Origin: Gemmatimonadota bacterium
GTDB taxonomy: Bacteria > Gemmatimonadota > Gemmatimonadetes > Longimicrobiales > Gaopeijiaceae
Direction: 5' to 3'
DNA length: 64,000 bases
NCBI GenBank assembly: GCA_022340865.1
Contig: JAJDNC010000032.1
Span: forward strand, 1-64,000
The notes under the pieces: model-generated
Database searches by the model: none
What the model saw: only the letters and a program-made list of their open reading frames with translations
Told to the model about the DNA's origin: nothing
Shown here: positions 49,055 through 58,098 of the stretch, piece after piece
How the letters are laid out: each line of letters starts with the position of its first letter
How positions within the stretch are numbered: the first letter of the stretch is position 1
Translations under genes and position numbers: made by a program

Positions 49055-51232
49055 TCAGCCTCCGAAGGCGTCGTAGAAGAGACGGTCCGTGCGCGCCAGC
49101 TCCTCGATGAGGGGCGCCGGCGCGAAGCGCGGGCCGTACTGCTCGTGCAGCGCCTCGATGCGGTCGAGGACGCCGCGGGGGTGCAGCGAGTCGGCGAAGC
49201 GCAGCAGGCCGCCCCGGAACGGTGGGAAGCCCGTGCCCATGATCATGGCCAGGTCCACGTCCGCGGCACGCTGGACCACGCCCTCCTCCAGGAGGCGCGC
49301 GGCCTCGTTGATCATCTGGCCCACGAGGCGCCTGCGCACGCGCAGCTGGTCCACGCCGCCGCGCGTGGCGGGCACGGAGGCGCCGAGGTCCGCGTAGACG
49401 GTCTGGTCCACGCCCTTCTCCTTGTCCTTCTCGTAGATGTAGAAGCCCCTCCCACCCTTGCGCCCCAACCGCCCCGTGGCGGCCAACGCCACTAGGGCGG
49501 GAGCGGGCGCCAGCCGCTCGCCCAACGCCTCGTGGAGGGAAGCGCCGGCGTGGGTGGACACGTCGATGCCCACCTCGTCGATGAGCCGAAGGGGTCCCAT
49601 GGGCATCCCGAACGCCTTCGCGCCGGCGTCGATCTCCTGGACGGTGGCACCGTCCCCCAGCAGGTATCCCGCCTCGTTGAGGTAGGGGCCCAGGATGCGG
49701 TTCACGAGGAACCCGGGGCCGTCGCGCACCACCACGGGGACCTTGTCCAGCGTCAGGGCGAGGGCGTACACGGTGGCCACGGTGCCGTCGGAGGTACGAG
49801 CGCCACGGACCACCTCCACCAGGGGCATGCGGTCCACGGGATTGAAGAAGTGCATGCCGCAGAAGCGCCCGGGTGCCCGGAGGGCGTCGGCCATGGCGTC
49901 CACCGAGAGCGACGAGGTGTTCGTGGCCAGGACGCACGAGGCGGACACCTTCGATTCGGTCTCCGCCAGCACGGCGCGCTTCACGTCCATCCTCTCGACG
50001 ACAGCCTCCACCACGAGGTCGGCGGCGGCGAAGCCGGTCCAGTCGAGGCCTCCGCCGATGAGCTCCATGCGCTGCGCCGCCTCCCGGCGAGAGAGCCGAT
50101 GGCGCCCCACGGCCTTGTCGAAGAGCTCGCGGGCGTGCCGGAGTCCCCCGGTGACGGCGTCGTGGCGGATGTCCTTCATGCGCACGCGCACGCCCCCGGA
50201 CGCCGCCAGCTGCGCGATGGCGCCTCCCATGACTCCGGCGCCCAGCACCGCCATGGAGTCGACGGGCATCGCCCGTGCAGACGGATCCGCGAGGGCGGGG
50301 TCCTTCTTCGCGGCCTCGCGCAGGTGAAAGACGTGGATGAGGTTCTTGCACTCGGGAGAGACGATGAGCTCGGCCGCTGCGCCCGCCTCGGCGTCGAGGC
50401 TGGCCTCGACGGTCCCCCCCAGGTGGTCTCGCAGAACCTCCAGGATGCGGAACGGGGCTGGATAGTGGCCCCCCGTGCTGCGGCGCACGCGCGCCCTCGC
50501 CGCCGCCAGCACCACGCGTCGCCCCAGCGGGTTCTCGTCCATGAATCGGGTCACGGCACCGCGCCGGGGGCGGGAAGGGACAGCCGCTCCGGTGGCGAGG
50601 CCCAGCGCGACGTCCGCCACCGTCTCGAGGAAGATCTCGGCGGGCACGACATCGTCGGCGAAGCCGATGCGCCGCGCCTCGGGCGCCTCGACGAGGCGTC
50701 CGGTGAGAAGCATGTCCAGGGCGGCCTGGAGCCCCACCAGTCGGGGCAGGCGGGTGGTCCCACCCCACGCCGGCAGGATCCCGAGCTGCACCTCCGGCAG
50801 GCCGACCCGCGTCTTCCGGGAGTCCGAGAGCACCCGGTGCCGGCACGCCAGGGCCAGCTCGGTGCCGCCCCCCACGCACACGCCATGCACGGCGGCGACG
50901 GTGGGTACCGGAAGCGAGGCTATCCGGGAGTAGACTTCCTGTCCCCGGCGCACCGCCTCCTGCGCCTCCATGGGGTCCTCCAGGGCGGCGATGGCGTCCA
51001 CGTCCGCGCCGGCGATGAACGAATCCGGCTTGCCGCTGCGCACGACGATCACCTTCACACGCCCGCGCCGCGCGGCTTCTGCCGCCTGTCCCACGACGTC
51101 CGCCAAGCGACGCATCACCTCTTCGGTGAGGACGTTCAGCTTGCGCTCGGGGTCGTCGAAGGTGATCCAGCCGATGCCCCGCGTGTCCACCTCGAAGGCG
51201 GGGGTCGTGGTGGGGAGCGTTGGGGTCTCCAT
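49055..51232 (-). CDS. Fatty-acid oxidation complex alpha subunit (FadJ/FadB-like)
   Basis: 725 residues. The N-terminal enoyl-CoA hydratase domain (about 1-290) has VCVGGGTELALACRHRVL and GLPEVQLGILPAWGGTTRLP, with both catalytic glutamates. The C-terminal 3-hydroxyacyl-CoA dehydrogenase domain has GAGVMGGAIAQLAASGGV and the catalytic histidine in GMHFFNPVDRMPLVEVV. It runs two steps of beta-oxidation. No thiolase gene is nearby. It heads the overlapped operon with MocA and XdhC genes. Confidence 0.92.
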   Translation of the reverse strand: METPTLPTTTPAFEVDTRGIGWITFDDPERKLNVLTEEVMRRLADVVGQAAEAARRGRVKVIVVRSGKPDSFIAGADVDAIAALEDPMEAQEAVRRGQEVYSRIASLPVPTVAAVHGVCVGGGTELALACRHRVLSDSRKTRVGLPEVQLGILPAWGGTTRLPRLVGLQAALDMLLTGRLVEAPEARRIGFADDVVPAEIFLETVADVALGLATGAAVPSRPRRGAVTRFMDENPLGRRVVLAAARARVRRSTGGHYPAPFRILEVLRDHLGGTVEASLDAEAGAAAELIVSPECKNLIHVFHLREAAKKDPALADPSARAMPVDSMAVLGAGVMGGAIAQLAASGGVRVRMKDIRHDAVTGGLRHARELFDKAVGRHRLSRREAAQRMELIGGGLDWTGFAAADLVVEAVVERMDVKRAVLAETESKVSASCVLATNTSSLSVDAMADALRAPGRFCGMHFFNPVDRMPLVEVVRGARTSDGTVATVYALALTLDKVPVVVRDGPGFLVNRILGPYLNEAGYLLGDGATVQEIDAGAKAFGMPMGPLRLIDEVGIDVSTHAGASLHEALGERLAPAPALVALAATGRLGRKGGRGFYIYEKDKEKGVDQTVYADLGASVPATRGGVDQLRVRRRLVGQMINEAARLLEEGVVQRAADVDLAMIMGTGFPPFRGGLLRFADSLHPRGVLDRIEALHEQYGPRFAPAPLIEELARTDRLFYDAFGG

Positions 51233-51289
51233 GCGTCGCGCGCTTCCTGGCCGGCGTGTCCGTTCACCAACGATACGTCGGGACGGCGC

Positions 51290-51328
51290 GAAAGAAAGCC
51301 GCCCCGGCACCGCAGGGCGCCGGGGCGG
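51290..51328 (-). terminator. Terminator of the lipoprotein gene
   Basis: 10-bp stem ccgccccggc/gccggggcgg (51299-51308 with 51319-51328). On the minus strand it is followed by CTTTCTTTCG. Confidence 0.65.
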
Positions 51329-51351
51329 ACAGAGACGGAGCAGCTCCGCCG

Positions 51352-52134
51352 TCAGAGCTTGACCCGCTCCTTCGCGTTCTTGTTGTTCAGGAGGACCTGC
51401 ACGGGTTTGCCGCGCTTCACCTCGATGGGCACGTTCCAGTAGAGCTGCGTGTAGGGCAGGTCGAAGCGGGCGGTGACCCAGTACTTGCCGGGCTTCACCT
51501 GGAAGTGCTTGGAGGCGACGCCGTTGGCGTCCGTGGTGTCGGCGGCGGCCTGGAGTCCCGACGCCTGGAGCTTGAGCGCGAAGACGCTGTCCACGCTCGC
51601 GAAGGCCGAGTCGGCCCACGAGTTGCGCAGCACGCGGATCGAGTCCGACTGGTGGATGGTCGCCTTGGAGAGCGAGTCGAACCGCTGGAAGGAGCTCTTC
51701 ATCTCCCTGTCGACCTTGCTCAGCTCGGCGTCGAAATCCTGGAACTGTCTGTACAGCGCGATGTAGCGGGACTCGCCCCGGCTGTACTTCTTCATGGTCG
51801 TGGTGATCTTCTCCAGCGTGTCCCGCAGCGTGTTCCAGCGCGCCGTGTTGGCCTGCCACCTCTCCTGGGCCGTGCGCACCGAGTCCCTGGCCGCCAGGAG
51901 GTCGGGGGGGATCGGCGGTTCCTGCGTGGGGAACGCCTTCGACAGGGAATCGAAGATCTGGTCCCGGTCGAAGGGGAGAAGCTGCACCTCGACATTGGGA
52001 ATCGGACGTTCGACGGTGCCGCTGCCATCCGGGTTGTTCACGGTCTGCTGCATCGTCACGACCACCTGTGCAGGTCCACAGGCGGCGACGGCCAGCAGAA
52101 GACCCATGGCGAGCGGAAGAGTCCTGCGCCTCAT
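51352..52134 (-). CDS. Lipoprotein with coiled coil, function unknown
   Basis: 260 residues. Signal with lipobox LLLAVAAC at the start (ATG 52134 chosen for this). The middle (about 75-170) is Glu/Lys/Ser/Arg-rich and helical, likely a coiled coil. The C-terminal 90 residues (DANGVASKHFQVKPGKYWVTAR and on) look like a carboxypeptidase-regulatory or Ig-like beta domain, often used in surface lipoproteins. Not recognised further. It has its own terminator. Confidence 0.7.
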   Translation of the reverse strand: MRRRTLPLAMGLLLAVAACGPAQVVVTMQQTVNNPDGSGTVERPIPNVEVQLLPFDRDQIFDSLSKAFPTQEPPIPPDLLAARDSVRTAQERWQANTARWNTLRDTLEKITTTMKKYSRGESRYIALYRQFQDFDAELSKVDREMKSSFQRFDSLSKATIHQSDSIRVLRNSWADSAFASVDSVFALKLQASGLQAAADTTDANGVASKHFQVKPGKYWVTARFDLPYTQLYWNVPIEVKRGKPVQVLLNNKNAKERVKL

Positions 52135-52292
52135 AGCGTGCTCCGTGGCTCGGTCCTGAGAGTGAGAACGCACGAAAGTAGGAATCGATACCGGGGCCGA
52201 CAAGCCATCACGGGCCCGTCAATGTACGATGTCGGACCCCGTTCGGCACGGGTGGGGAGGGAGGGCAGCACGACTTGACCGGACGACATCCC

Positions 52293-53222
52293 CTACGGCG
52301 CGACGACCGGGAAGATGTAGTTCGTCGGGTTCACGGGCCTGCCGTTCAGCAGCACCTCGTAGTGCAGGTGGGAGGACGTGGACAGCCCCGTGTCCCCGAC
52401 CTGCGCGATGACGTCACCCCGGTCGACGTGTTGCCCGACCTTGACCAGCAGCTTGGAAGCGTGGCCGTACAGGGTCGTGTATCCGAAACCGTGGTCGATC
52501 TCCACGGTGAGGCCGTATCCCCCCAGCCACCCCGCATGGATCACGCGCCCGTCCGCCGTGGCGAAGATGGGCGTCCCCGTGGGGGCCGCGAGGTCGATCC
52601 CTTCGTGCGGCAGGAGCTCGTGGAGGATCGGGTGCATGCGGGCCTTCGAGAACGGGCTGCTCAGCCAGCCGTTCGTGGGCAGGATCGACGGCGTCGCCTC
52701 CATGAGCTTGCGATGTGCGACCAGTGAGTCGGTTGCCTCTGTGAGGCTCGTGGTGAGAAGGCGCGCTCGGCGCTCCAGAGCGCTGAGGTCGTAGGAGACC
52801 GCGAACGCGTCCTTGGCGGCGGCCGAGTCCACGGGCCACAGGGGATAGGACCTCACCGAGCCCAGTCCCGGTCCTCCGATTCCCGCCTGGAGGACCTCCG
52901 GATCGATGGTCTCCAGGCCCGCGAGGCTGCGCACGCGCGCGTCCTTCTGCGACAACCCGTCCAGGGTCTTTTCCAGGCGGGCGACGCGGTTGTGGAACTT
53001 CACGATCTGAGCCGTGAGCGCCCGGTTCTCGGATTGGAGACGGTGGGCGTCGATGCGCGCGCTGCCGTCCAGAGCGGCCCTCACTCCGAGGCCGCCCAGG
53101 ACTGCGACGAAGACGACGGCGACCGCGATGAGCACGCGGACGCTTCGTGTCGATAGCGAGTACTGCCGGACGGGGGTGTCCTCGTGATGGAGCACGAGGA
53201 ACGTCCACCGGTTCCCGGTCAT
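52293..53222 (-). CDS. M23-family peptidoglycan peptidase, membrane-anchored
   Basis: 309 residues. One membrane helix at about 25-48 (RVLIAVAVVFVAVLGGLGV), a coiled coil at about 60-95, and a LytM domain at about 195-305 with the zinc histidine and aspartate in LPHEGIDLAAP and HLHYEV. All metal ligands appear present, so it should cut peptidoglycan cross-links in the periplasm during growth or division. The ATG is 197 bases after the metG stop. Confidence 0.9.
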   Translation of the reverse strand: MTGNRWTFLVLHHEDTPVRQYSLSTRSVRVLIAVAVVFVAVLGGLGVRAALDGSARIDAHRLQSENRALTAQIVKFHNRVARLEKTLDGLSQKDARVRSLAGLETIDPEVLQAGIGGPGLGSVRSYPLWPVDSAAAKDAFAVSYDLSALERRARLLTTSLTEATDSLVAHRKLMEATPSILPTNGWLSSPFSKARMHPILHELLPHEGIDLAAPTGTPIFATADGRVIHAGWLGGYGLTVEIDHGFGYTTLYGHASKLLVKVGQHVDRGDVIAQVGDTGLSTSSHLHYEVLLNGRPVNPTNYIFPVVAP

Positions 53223-53311
53223 TGCTGCCTTGTCCCGGCCCTGGTGCGACAGACCCCCCAAGACGAGCTGCACGGGCCGTCATGGAGGGAGGGAGCCGTA
53301 CTACTGAACAA

Positions 53312-53335
53312 CCTACCTACATATGCCAAGGTAGG
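53312..53335 (-). terminator. Possible terminator after metG
   Basis: 7-bp stem cctacct/aggtagg (53312-53318 with 53329-53335). On the minus strand it is followed by TTGTTCAG. Confidence 0.4.
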
Positions 53336-53419
53336 CGCCTCATCGTGGGAACGTCAAGAAAGCAGAGCGACCGGGAGGTGTCGCCGAGAGTGGCCGAACG
53401 TTACCCGAAGGCGGCTCCA

Positions 53420-54985
53420 TCAGGCCTCTTTCGTTCCCCGGGCACCCGCCGGCCGCGCCTTCGGGAACAGGGGCGCTCCCTTCCGCACGGATCGTCCGGC
53501 GACGGGCACCGAGAGCGCGTCGTCGAGGGTCGGAACACCTTCCAGGCCGAGCCTCTCGGCGAGGTCGGCCATCTTGGCCGGGGCCACCGGCTGGAAGAGG
53601 GCGCACAGCACGACCAGGACACGCCCGAGGGTGGCGAGGGTCTCGTCCAACGGTTCGGGATCGGCGTCCCTGGCCTGGCTCCACGGCTGGCGTTCCTCGA
53701 CGAACCCGTTGGCGGCCCTGGCGAGATCCATGGCGGCGCCGAGGGCGTCGTGGACCCGGTAGCGCGCCATCGCTTCGCGTGCCGTGCCCAGAGCGGAGGC
53801 GATGGCCGGGTCGAGGCCGCCGTCCGCCGCGTCCGGCACCACGCCGGCCCTGTACTTGTCGATCATGGCGATGGACCGGCTCGCCAGGTTCCCGAGGACG
53901 TTGGCGAGCTCGTCGTAGCGTGCCAGGAAACGCTCGGGGGTGTACGACGCGTCGCCGCCCGTCGGCATCTCACGCATGAGGTACCAGCGCACGGCGTCGG
54001 TGCCGAACTCCTCGCGCAGCGCGAGGGGATCCACGACGTTGCCCAGGGACTTCGACATCTTGGCCTCTCCCACCACCCACCATCCGTGCGCCAGGATCTG
54101 GCGCTGCAGGGGGAGGCCGACGCCCATGAGAAGGGTGGGCCAGTAAACGGCGTGGGTGGTCAGGATGTCCTTGCCGATGATGTGCAGGTCGGCGGGCCAC
54201 GAGGATCCGGACACGTCGTCGAAGCCCTGCTCGTCCGCGGACCTCTCCGGACGGATGGCGCCGGACGCCGTCAGGTAGTTGATGAGCGCGTCCACCCACA
54301 CGTAGGCCACGTGCTCCTCGTCGAAGGGCAGGGTCACCCCCCAGCGGAGCCGCGACTTGGGCCGTGATATGGACAGGTCGGTGAGCGGCTTCTGCAGAAA
54401 GCCCAGAACCTCGTTCCGGCGGATCTCCGGTACGATCCACTCCGGGTTGTCCTCGATGTGGCGCACCAACGCTTCCTGATACGCGCTCATCCTGAAGAAG
54501 TAGTTCTTCTCCTCCACGTGGCTCGTCGGGCGGCCGCAGTCCGGGCACGCGTTCCCGGGGCCCAGGTCCTTCTCCGTCCAGTAGCGCTCCTCGTGGACGC
54601 AGTACCACCCGCTGTACGTGTCCTCGTAGACCTGGCCGCGGTCCCAGAGACGCTGGAGGAACGTCCGCACCACCGCCTCGTGGCCGGGCTCCGTCGTGCG
54701 GATGAACCGGTCATAGCTGATGTGCAGAGTCCGCCACGCCTCGGCGAAGCGCTCGGCCATGAGATCACAGAGCTCGATGGGCTCCACGCCCCGGCGTGCG
54801 GCTTCCTCCTGGATCTTCTGACCGTGCTCGTCGGTGCCGGTCAGGAAGAGCACCTCGGCGCCGTCCTGGCGGTCGAAGCGCGCGAGGACGTCGGCCAGGA
54901 TCGTCGTGTAGGCGTGGCCGAGGTGCGGCTCTCCGGACGCGTAGTAGATGGGCGTCGTCAGGTATCGGCGGCGTCTCGGGCTCAC
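53420..54985 (-). CDS. metG: Methionyl-tRNA synthetase
   Basis: 521 residues. Class I signatures: PHLGHAYT (HIGH) and AKMSKSLGN. The anticodon-binding helical domain follows, but there is no C-terminal tRNA-binding (EMAP-like) domain, so it is a short form. In the zinc knuckle the first cysteine pair is reduced to CVHEE, with CPDCG kept. It charges tRNA-Met, including the initiator at 2673. GTG at 54985 is 16 bases after the ricT-like stop. Confidence 0.95.
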   Translation of the reverse strand: MSPRRRRYLTTPIYYASGEPHLGHAYTTILADVLARFDRQDGAEVLFLTGTDEHGQKIQEEAARRGVEPIELCDLMAERFAEAWRTLHISYDRFIRTTEPGHEAVVRTFLQRLWDRGQVYEDTYSGWYCVHEERYWTEKDLGPGNACPDCGRPTSHVEEKNYFFRMSAYQEALVRHIEDNPEWIVPEIRRNEVLGFLQKPLTDLSISRPKSRLRWGVTLPFDEEHVAYVWVDALINYLTASGAIRPERSADEQGFDDVSGSSWPADLHIIGKDILTTHAVYWPTLLMGVGLPLQRQILAHGWWVVGEAKMSKSLGNVVDPLALREEFGTDAVRWYLMREMPTGGDASYTPERFLARYDELANVLGNLASRSIAMIDKYRAGVVPDAADGGLDPAIASALGTAREAMARYRVHDALGAAMDLARAANGFVEERQPWSQARDADPEPLDETLATLGRVLVVLCALFQPVAPAKMADLAERLGLEGVPTLDDALSVPVAGRSVRKGAPLFPKARPAGARGTKEA

Positions 54986-55001
54986 GCTCGGTCTCTCTCG
55001 C

Positions 55002-55865
55002 TCAAGGGTTGGAACCCCCGTCCGGCTCCTTGCCGCCACGCGGGGTCACCTCGGTCTTCAGCTCGTCCAGGGCCACGGTGCGGCGTGTGCCCTCCCGATC
55101 CCGCAGGGTGACGGTGTCGCGCCAGATGTCCACGCCCACCACCTTCTCGTCGCCCCTGGCCGTATGGACGATCCGCCCCTCGCGGGGGAAGCGACGGCGT
55201 GCCTCGACGTACGTGCGATGCTCGTACATCAGGCAGCACATGAGCCGTCCACAACACCCGGAGATCTGAGCCGGGTTGAGGGAGAGCCGCTGATCCTTGG
55301 CCAGCTGGAGGCTCACGGGCTTCAGATCCGGGAGCCAGGTGGAGCAGCACAGCTCACGGCCGCACCGCCCCACGCCTCCCAGCAGGGCCGCCTCGTCGCG
55401 CACGCCGATCTGCTTGAGCTCGATGCGCGTGCGGAAGGTGCGGGCCAGATCCCGGACGAGCTGACGGAAGTCCACCCGTCGCTCGGCCGTGAAGTAGAGG
55501 ATCAGCTTGTTGCGGTCGAACTGCCACTCGGCCTCGGTGACCTTCATCTTGAGGCCGTGGCGCGCCACCAGCTTGCGCGCTTCGCCGCGCACGCGCTCCT
55601 CGTCGTCCCGGAGCAGGCGTACGCGGGAGACGTCCTCGGGCCGTGCGATCCGCAGGATCCTCTTCTCCGGCGCGGGGGTGGCGCAACCGCCCGCCGAGGA
55701 GCTGCACTTGCGCTCGGCGATGGCGCCGAGGGCCGACACCTCACCCAGGTCCTCGCCGCGATCGGCCTCGACGATGACGCGTTGTCCGGGGCACAGATCC
55801 AGCTCCGCGAACCCGAAATAGGACTTGCGGGACCCCTTGAAGCGGACCTCGGCGAATCCTGCCAT
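55002..55865 (-). CDS. PSP1-domain protein, RicT/YaaT-like
   Basis: 287 residues. The PSP1 domain has TAERRVDFRQLVRDLARTF and the cysteine-rich CGRELCCSTWL plus ISGCCGRLMCCLMYEHRTY, the iron-sulfur-binding pattern of RicT. In Bacillus, RicT (YaaT) with RicA and RicF aids RNA maturation and sporulation; elsewhere the role is unclear. The metG-ricT neighbourhood is a common bacterial arrangement. Confidence 0.88.
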   Translation of the reverse strand: MAGFAEVRFKGSRKSYFGFAELDLCPGQRVIVEADRGEDLGEVSALGAIAERKCSSSAGGCATPAPEKRILRIARPEDVSRVRLLRDDEERVRGEARKLVARHGLKMKVTEAEWQFDRNKLILYFTAERRVDFRQLVRDLARTFRTRIELKQIGVRDEAALLGGVGRCGRELCCSTWLPDLKPVSLQLAKDQRLSLNPAQISGCCGRLMCCLMYEHRTYVEARRRFPREGRIVHTARGDEKVVGVDIWRDTVTLRDREGTRRTVALDELKTEVTPRGGKEPDGGSNP

Positions 55866-55930
55866 GGCCGCCTACTCCTTCCATCTCCAGGCGATGTCCC
55901 CTGGGGACGCCGTCATGATTCTCTCGGAGC

Positions 55931-56893
55931 CTAGACCTCTCGCCAGGCTCCCATGCTCTCGTACTTCGCCCAACGCCGGCGCAGGAGCTTCTCTACGGGT
56001 ATGCCCGCGAGCTCCCGGACGTTCCGCTCCAGGGCCTCCCCCAACAGGGTGGCGGCGGCGTCCCAGTCGCTGTGGGATCCTCCCGGAGGCTCGGCCACGA
56101 TCTCGTCGCACACGCCGAGCTCCACGAGGTTTCCGGCGGTGAGGCGCAACGCCGCCGCGGCCTTCTCCCGGTGCTCCGCGGAGCGCCACAGGATGGCGGC
56201 GCAGCCTTCGGGGGAGATCACCGAGTAGATGGAGTGCTCGAGCATGAGGATGCGGTCGGTGACGCCCAGGCCCAGGGCGCCTCCCGAGCCACCTTCACCG
56301 ATGACCACGCTGAGGAGGGGCGTGCGCAGGCGCGCCATCTCCCGGAGGTTCGTCGCGATGGCTTCGGCGATGCCACGCTCCTCGGAGCCGATCCCCGGAT
56401 ACGCGCCCATGGTGTCGATGAACGTGATCACGGGCCGCTCGAACTTCTCGGCCTGGCGCATGAGGCGGAGCGCCTTCCGGTACCCCTCGGGGTGGGACAT
56501 CCCGAAGTTGCGGAGGAGGTTCTCGCTCATGTCCCGGCCCTTCTGATGGCCGATGACCATCACCGAGCGCCCGGCCAGCCGGGCCCAGCCCCCGACGACG
56601 GCGCCGTCGTCCCGGTAGAGCCGGTCGCCGTGCAGCTCGATCCAGTCGGTGAACACCCGCTCCACGTAGTCCAGGGTGAACGGCCGCCGCGGGTGGCGTG
56701 CCACCTGGACCTGTTCGATGGGGCGCAGGTTGTCGTAGGTCTGTTGTCTCAAGGAGTCGAGCTTCTCCCTTAGCACCCGGACCTCCGCGGACACGTCGAT
56801 GTCCTTGCGCTCGGCCAGGTCCAGGAGCTTCTCGATCTGGTCCTGGATCTCGACGACATCACGCTCGAACTCGAGGTATGCGGTCTTGGGCAA
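55931..56893 (-). CDS. accA: Acetyl-CoA carboxylase carboxyltransferase alpha subunit
   Basis: 320 residues, usual length for AccA. It transfers carboxyl from biotin to acetyl-CoA together with AccD, to make malonyl-CoA for fatty acids. Seen are the N-terminal helix AYLEFERDVVEIQDQIEKL, GHQKGRDMSENL, TFIDTMGAYPGIGSEERG and GEGGSGGALGLGV. The start must be the TTG at 56893, since no other start fits the family's N-terminus; the bases just upstream are cctcct, the reverse of a ribosome-binding site. accD is not in the window. Confidence 0.93.
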   Translation of the reverse strand: MPKTAYLEFERDVVEIQDQIEKLLDLAERKDIDVSAEVRVLREKLDSLRQQTYDNLRPIEQVQVARHPRRPFTLDYVERVFTDWIELHGDRLYRDDGAVVGGWARLAGRSVMVIGHQKGRDMSENLLRNFGMSHPEGYRKALRLMRQAEKFERPVITFIDTMGAYPGIGSEERGIAEAIATNLREMARLRTPLLSVVIGEGGSGGALGLGVTDRILMLEHSIYSVISPEGCAAILWRSAEHREKAAAALRLTAGNLVELGVCDEIVAEPPGGSHSDWDAAATLLGEALERNVRELAGIPVEKLLRRRWAKYESMGAWREV

Positions 56894-57012
56894 AGGAGGT
56901 CCGGTTCGAGTGCCTGCGAGGCCGCCGCGGGCGGCCGACGGTGTTGTTGGAGAACGGTAACCTCGCCGCTGGCGCCGGGACTCCGCAAGCTGTCCGGGGC
57001 CGAGGGGCTCCG

Positions 57013-58008
57013 TCAGGCGCCGTTCGAGAGGACCTCGAAGGCCTCGACTTCGCCGAACCGCTCGAAGCGTCCCCAATAGCGCGCGAAGGCCTGAGCGAGC
57101 CGGGGAGCCAGATCCAGGCGGGAGGCGCCGACCTCCTGATACACCGCCAGCGCCTCCATCTTCTGTACCATCTGCTCGGCCACGTCCTCGAAGCGTGACG
57201 GCCTGAAGTCCAAGCCGGTGGTGACCGTCTGGTATGCCAGCACCGCGGGGACCTTGCCCACGAGCATCTTGGCGATGCGGAAGGCTTCGCGGCGGGAGGG
57301 GTGCGCGTCGTCCATGGCCGGAATGAACGCCACGGCGGGCCGGGTGTCCCGGACCAGCTGCGCCAGGAGGGACACACGCCTTTGCGTGCTGTCCAGGGCG
57401 ACCTCGTCCACGACGATGCGTGCCCCCAGGATCCCCGCGGCCTTGCGCGCACCCTCTATGCCGCGCCCGGAGGTGTCCATCTCGTCCCGGCACATGGGGA
57501 AGATGACCACGTTCGTGCCGCGCGCGCGCTCCTTGAGCAGGGTTCCGCCGCATCCCATCTCGACGTCGCCCACGAGGCCGCCCACGGCCAGTACCGCGCG
57601 GCTCCCGGGCACGGCCTGCGCCGCGCCCATGCCGGTGAGGTTCGCCACCTTGGTGAGGAGCTCGTCCTTGTTGATCGGCTTCGTGAGAAGATCGAGGGCG
57701 CCGGCGCGATACGCCGCCTCCTGGTAGTGCTTCCCGGTATAGCCCGTCACCGCCAGCACCGGAGGGGGGTTGGCCACCGAGCGGGCCATGCGGCACAGCT
57801 CGAAGCCGTCCAGTCCCGGCAGGTTGAGGTCGGTGATGAGGAGGTCCCACTCCCTCGCCTTGAGCAGCTCCGCAGCGTGGATGCCGTCCTGGGAATGGGT
57901 GACGTCGAACCCGTCGGTGCTCTTCAGGAACGACTTCACCAGGAGCGCTTGGTCGAAGGAGTCTTCGACGAAGAGAACGCGGATGGGATGCTCGGATTGC
58001 GGGCTCAA
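57013..58008 (-). CDS. Response-regulator receiver domain fused to a degenerate PIG-L (LmbE) deacetylase domain
   Basis: 331 residues from a TTG with gaggaag upstream. Residues 9-125 are a receiver domain with the acidic pocket E15-D16, phospho-acceptor D60 (ITDLNLPGLDG), T88 and K110. Residues 135-290 match the PIG-L/LmbE fold (VEMGCGGTLLKERARG, then a LVRDTRPAVAFIP strand and PAMDDAHPSRREA). The metal motif AHPDD has become GLVGD and the HPDH motif HPSR, so the zinc site is lost; only one acidic residue remains. It is likely a binding module rather than an enzyme. The tail (290-331) is helical. No histidine kinase is next to it. Confidence 0.8.
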   Translation of the reverse strand: MSPQSEHPIRVLFVEDSFDQALLVKSFLKSTDGFDVTHSQDGIHAAELLKAREWDLLITDLNLPGLDGFELCRMARSVANPPPVLAVTGYTGKHYQEAAYRAGALDLLTKPINKDELLTKVANLTGMGAAQAVPGSRAVLAVGGLVGDVEMGCGGTLLKERARGTNVVIFPMCRDEMDTSGRGIEGARKAAGILGARIVVDEVALDSTQRRVSLLAQLVRDTRPAVAFIPAMDDAHPSRREAFRIAKMLVGKVPAVLAYQTVTTGLDFRPSRFEDVAEQMVQKMEALAVYQEVGASRLDLAPRLAQAFARYWGRFERFGEVEAFEVLSNGA

Positions 58009-58098
58009 CGCACTTCCTCATCCGGGGGGGAGGTCCAGCCTTCCAAAGATAGACTTGTCTGGAGGGCGCGATAGGGTGACGAAACCGGGACCGGCAGG

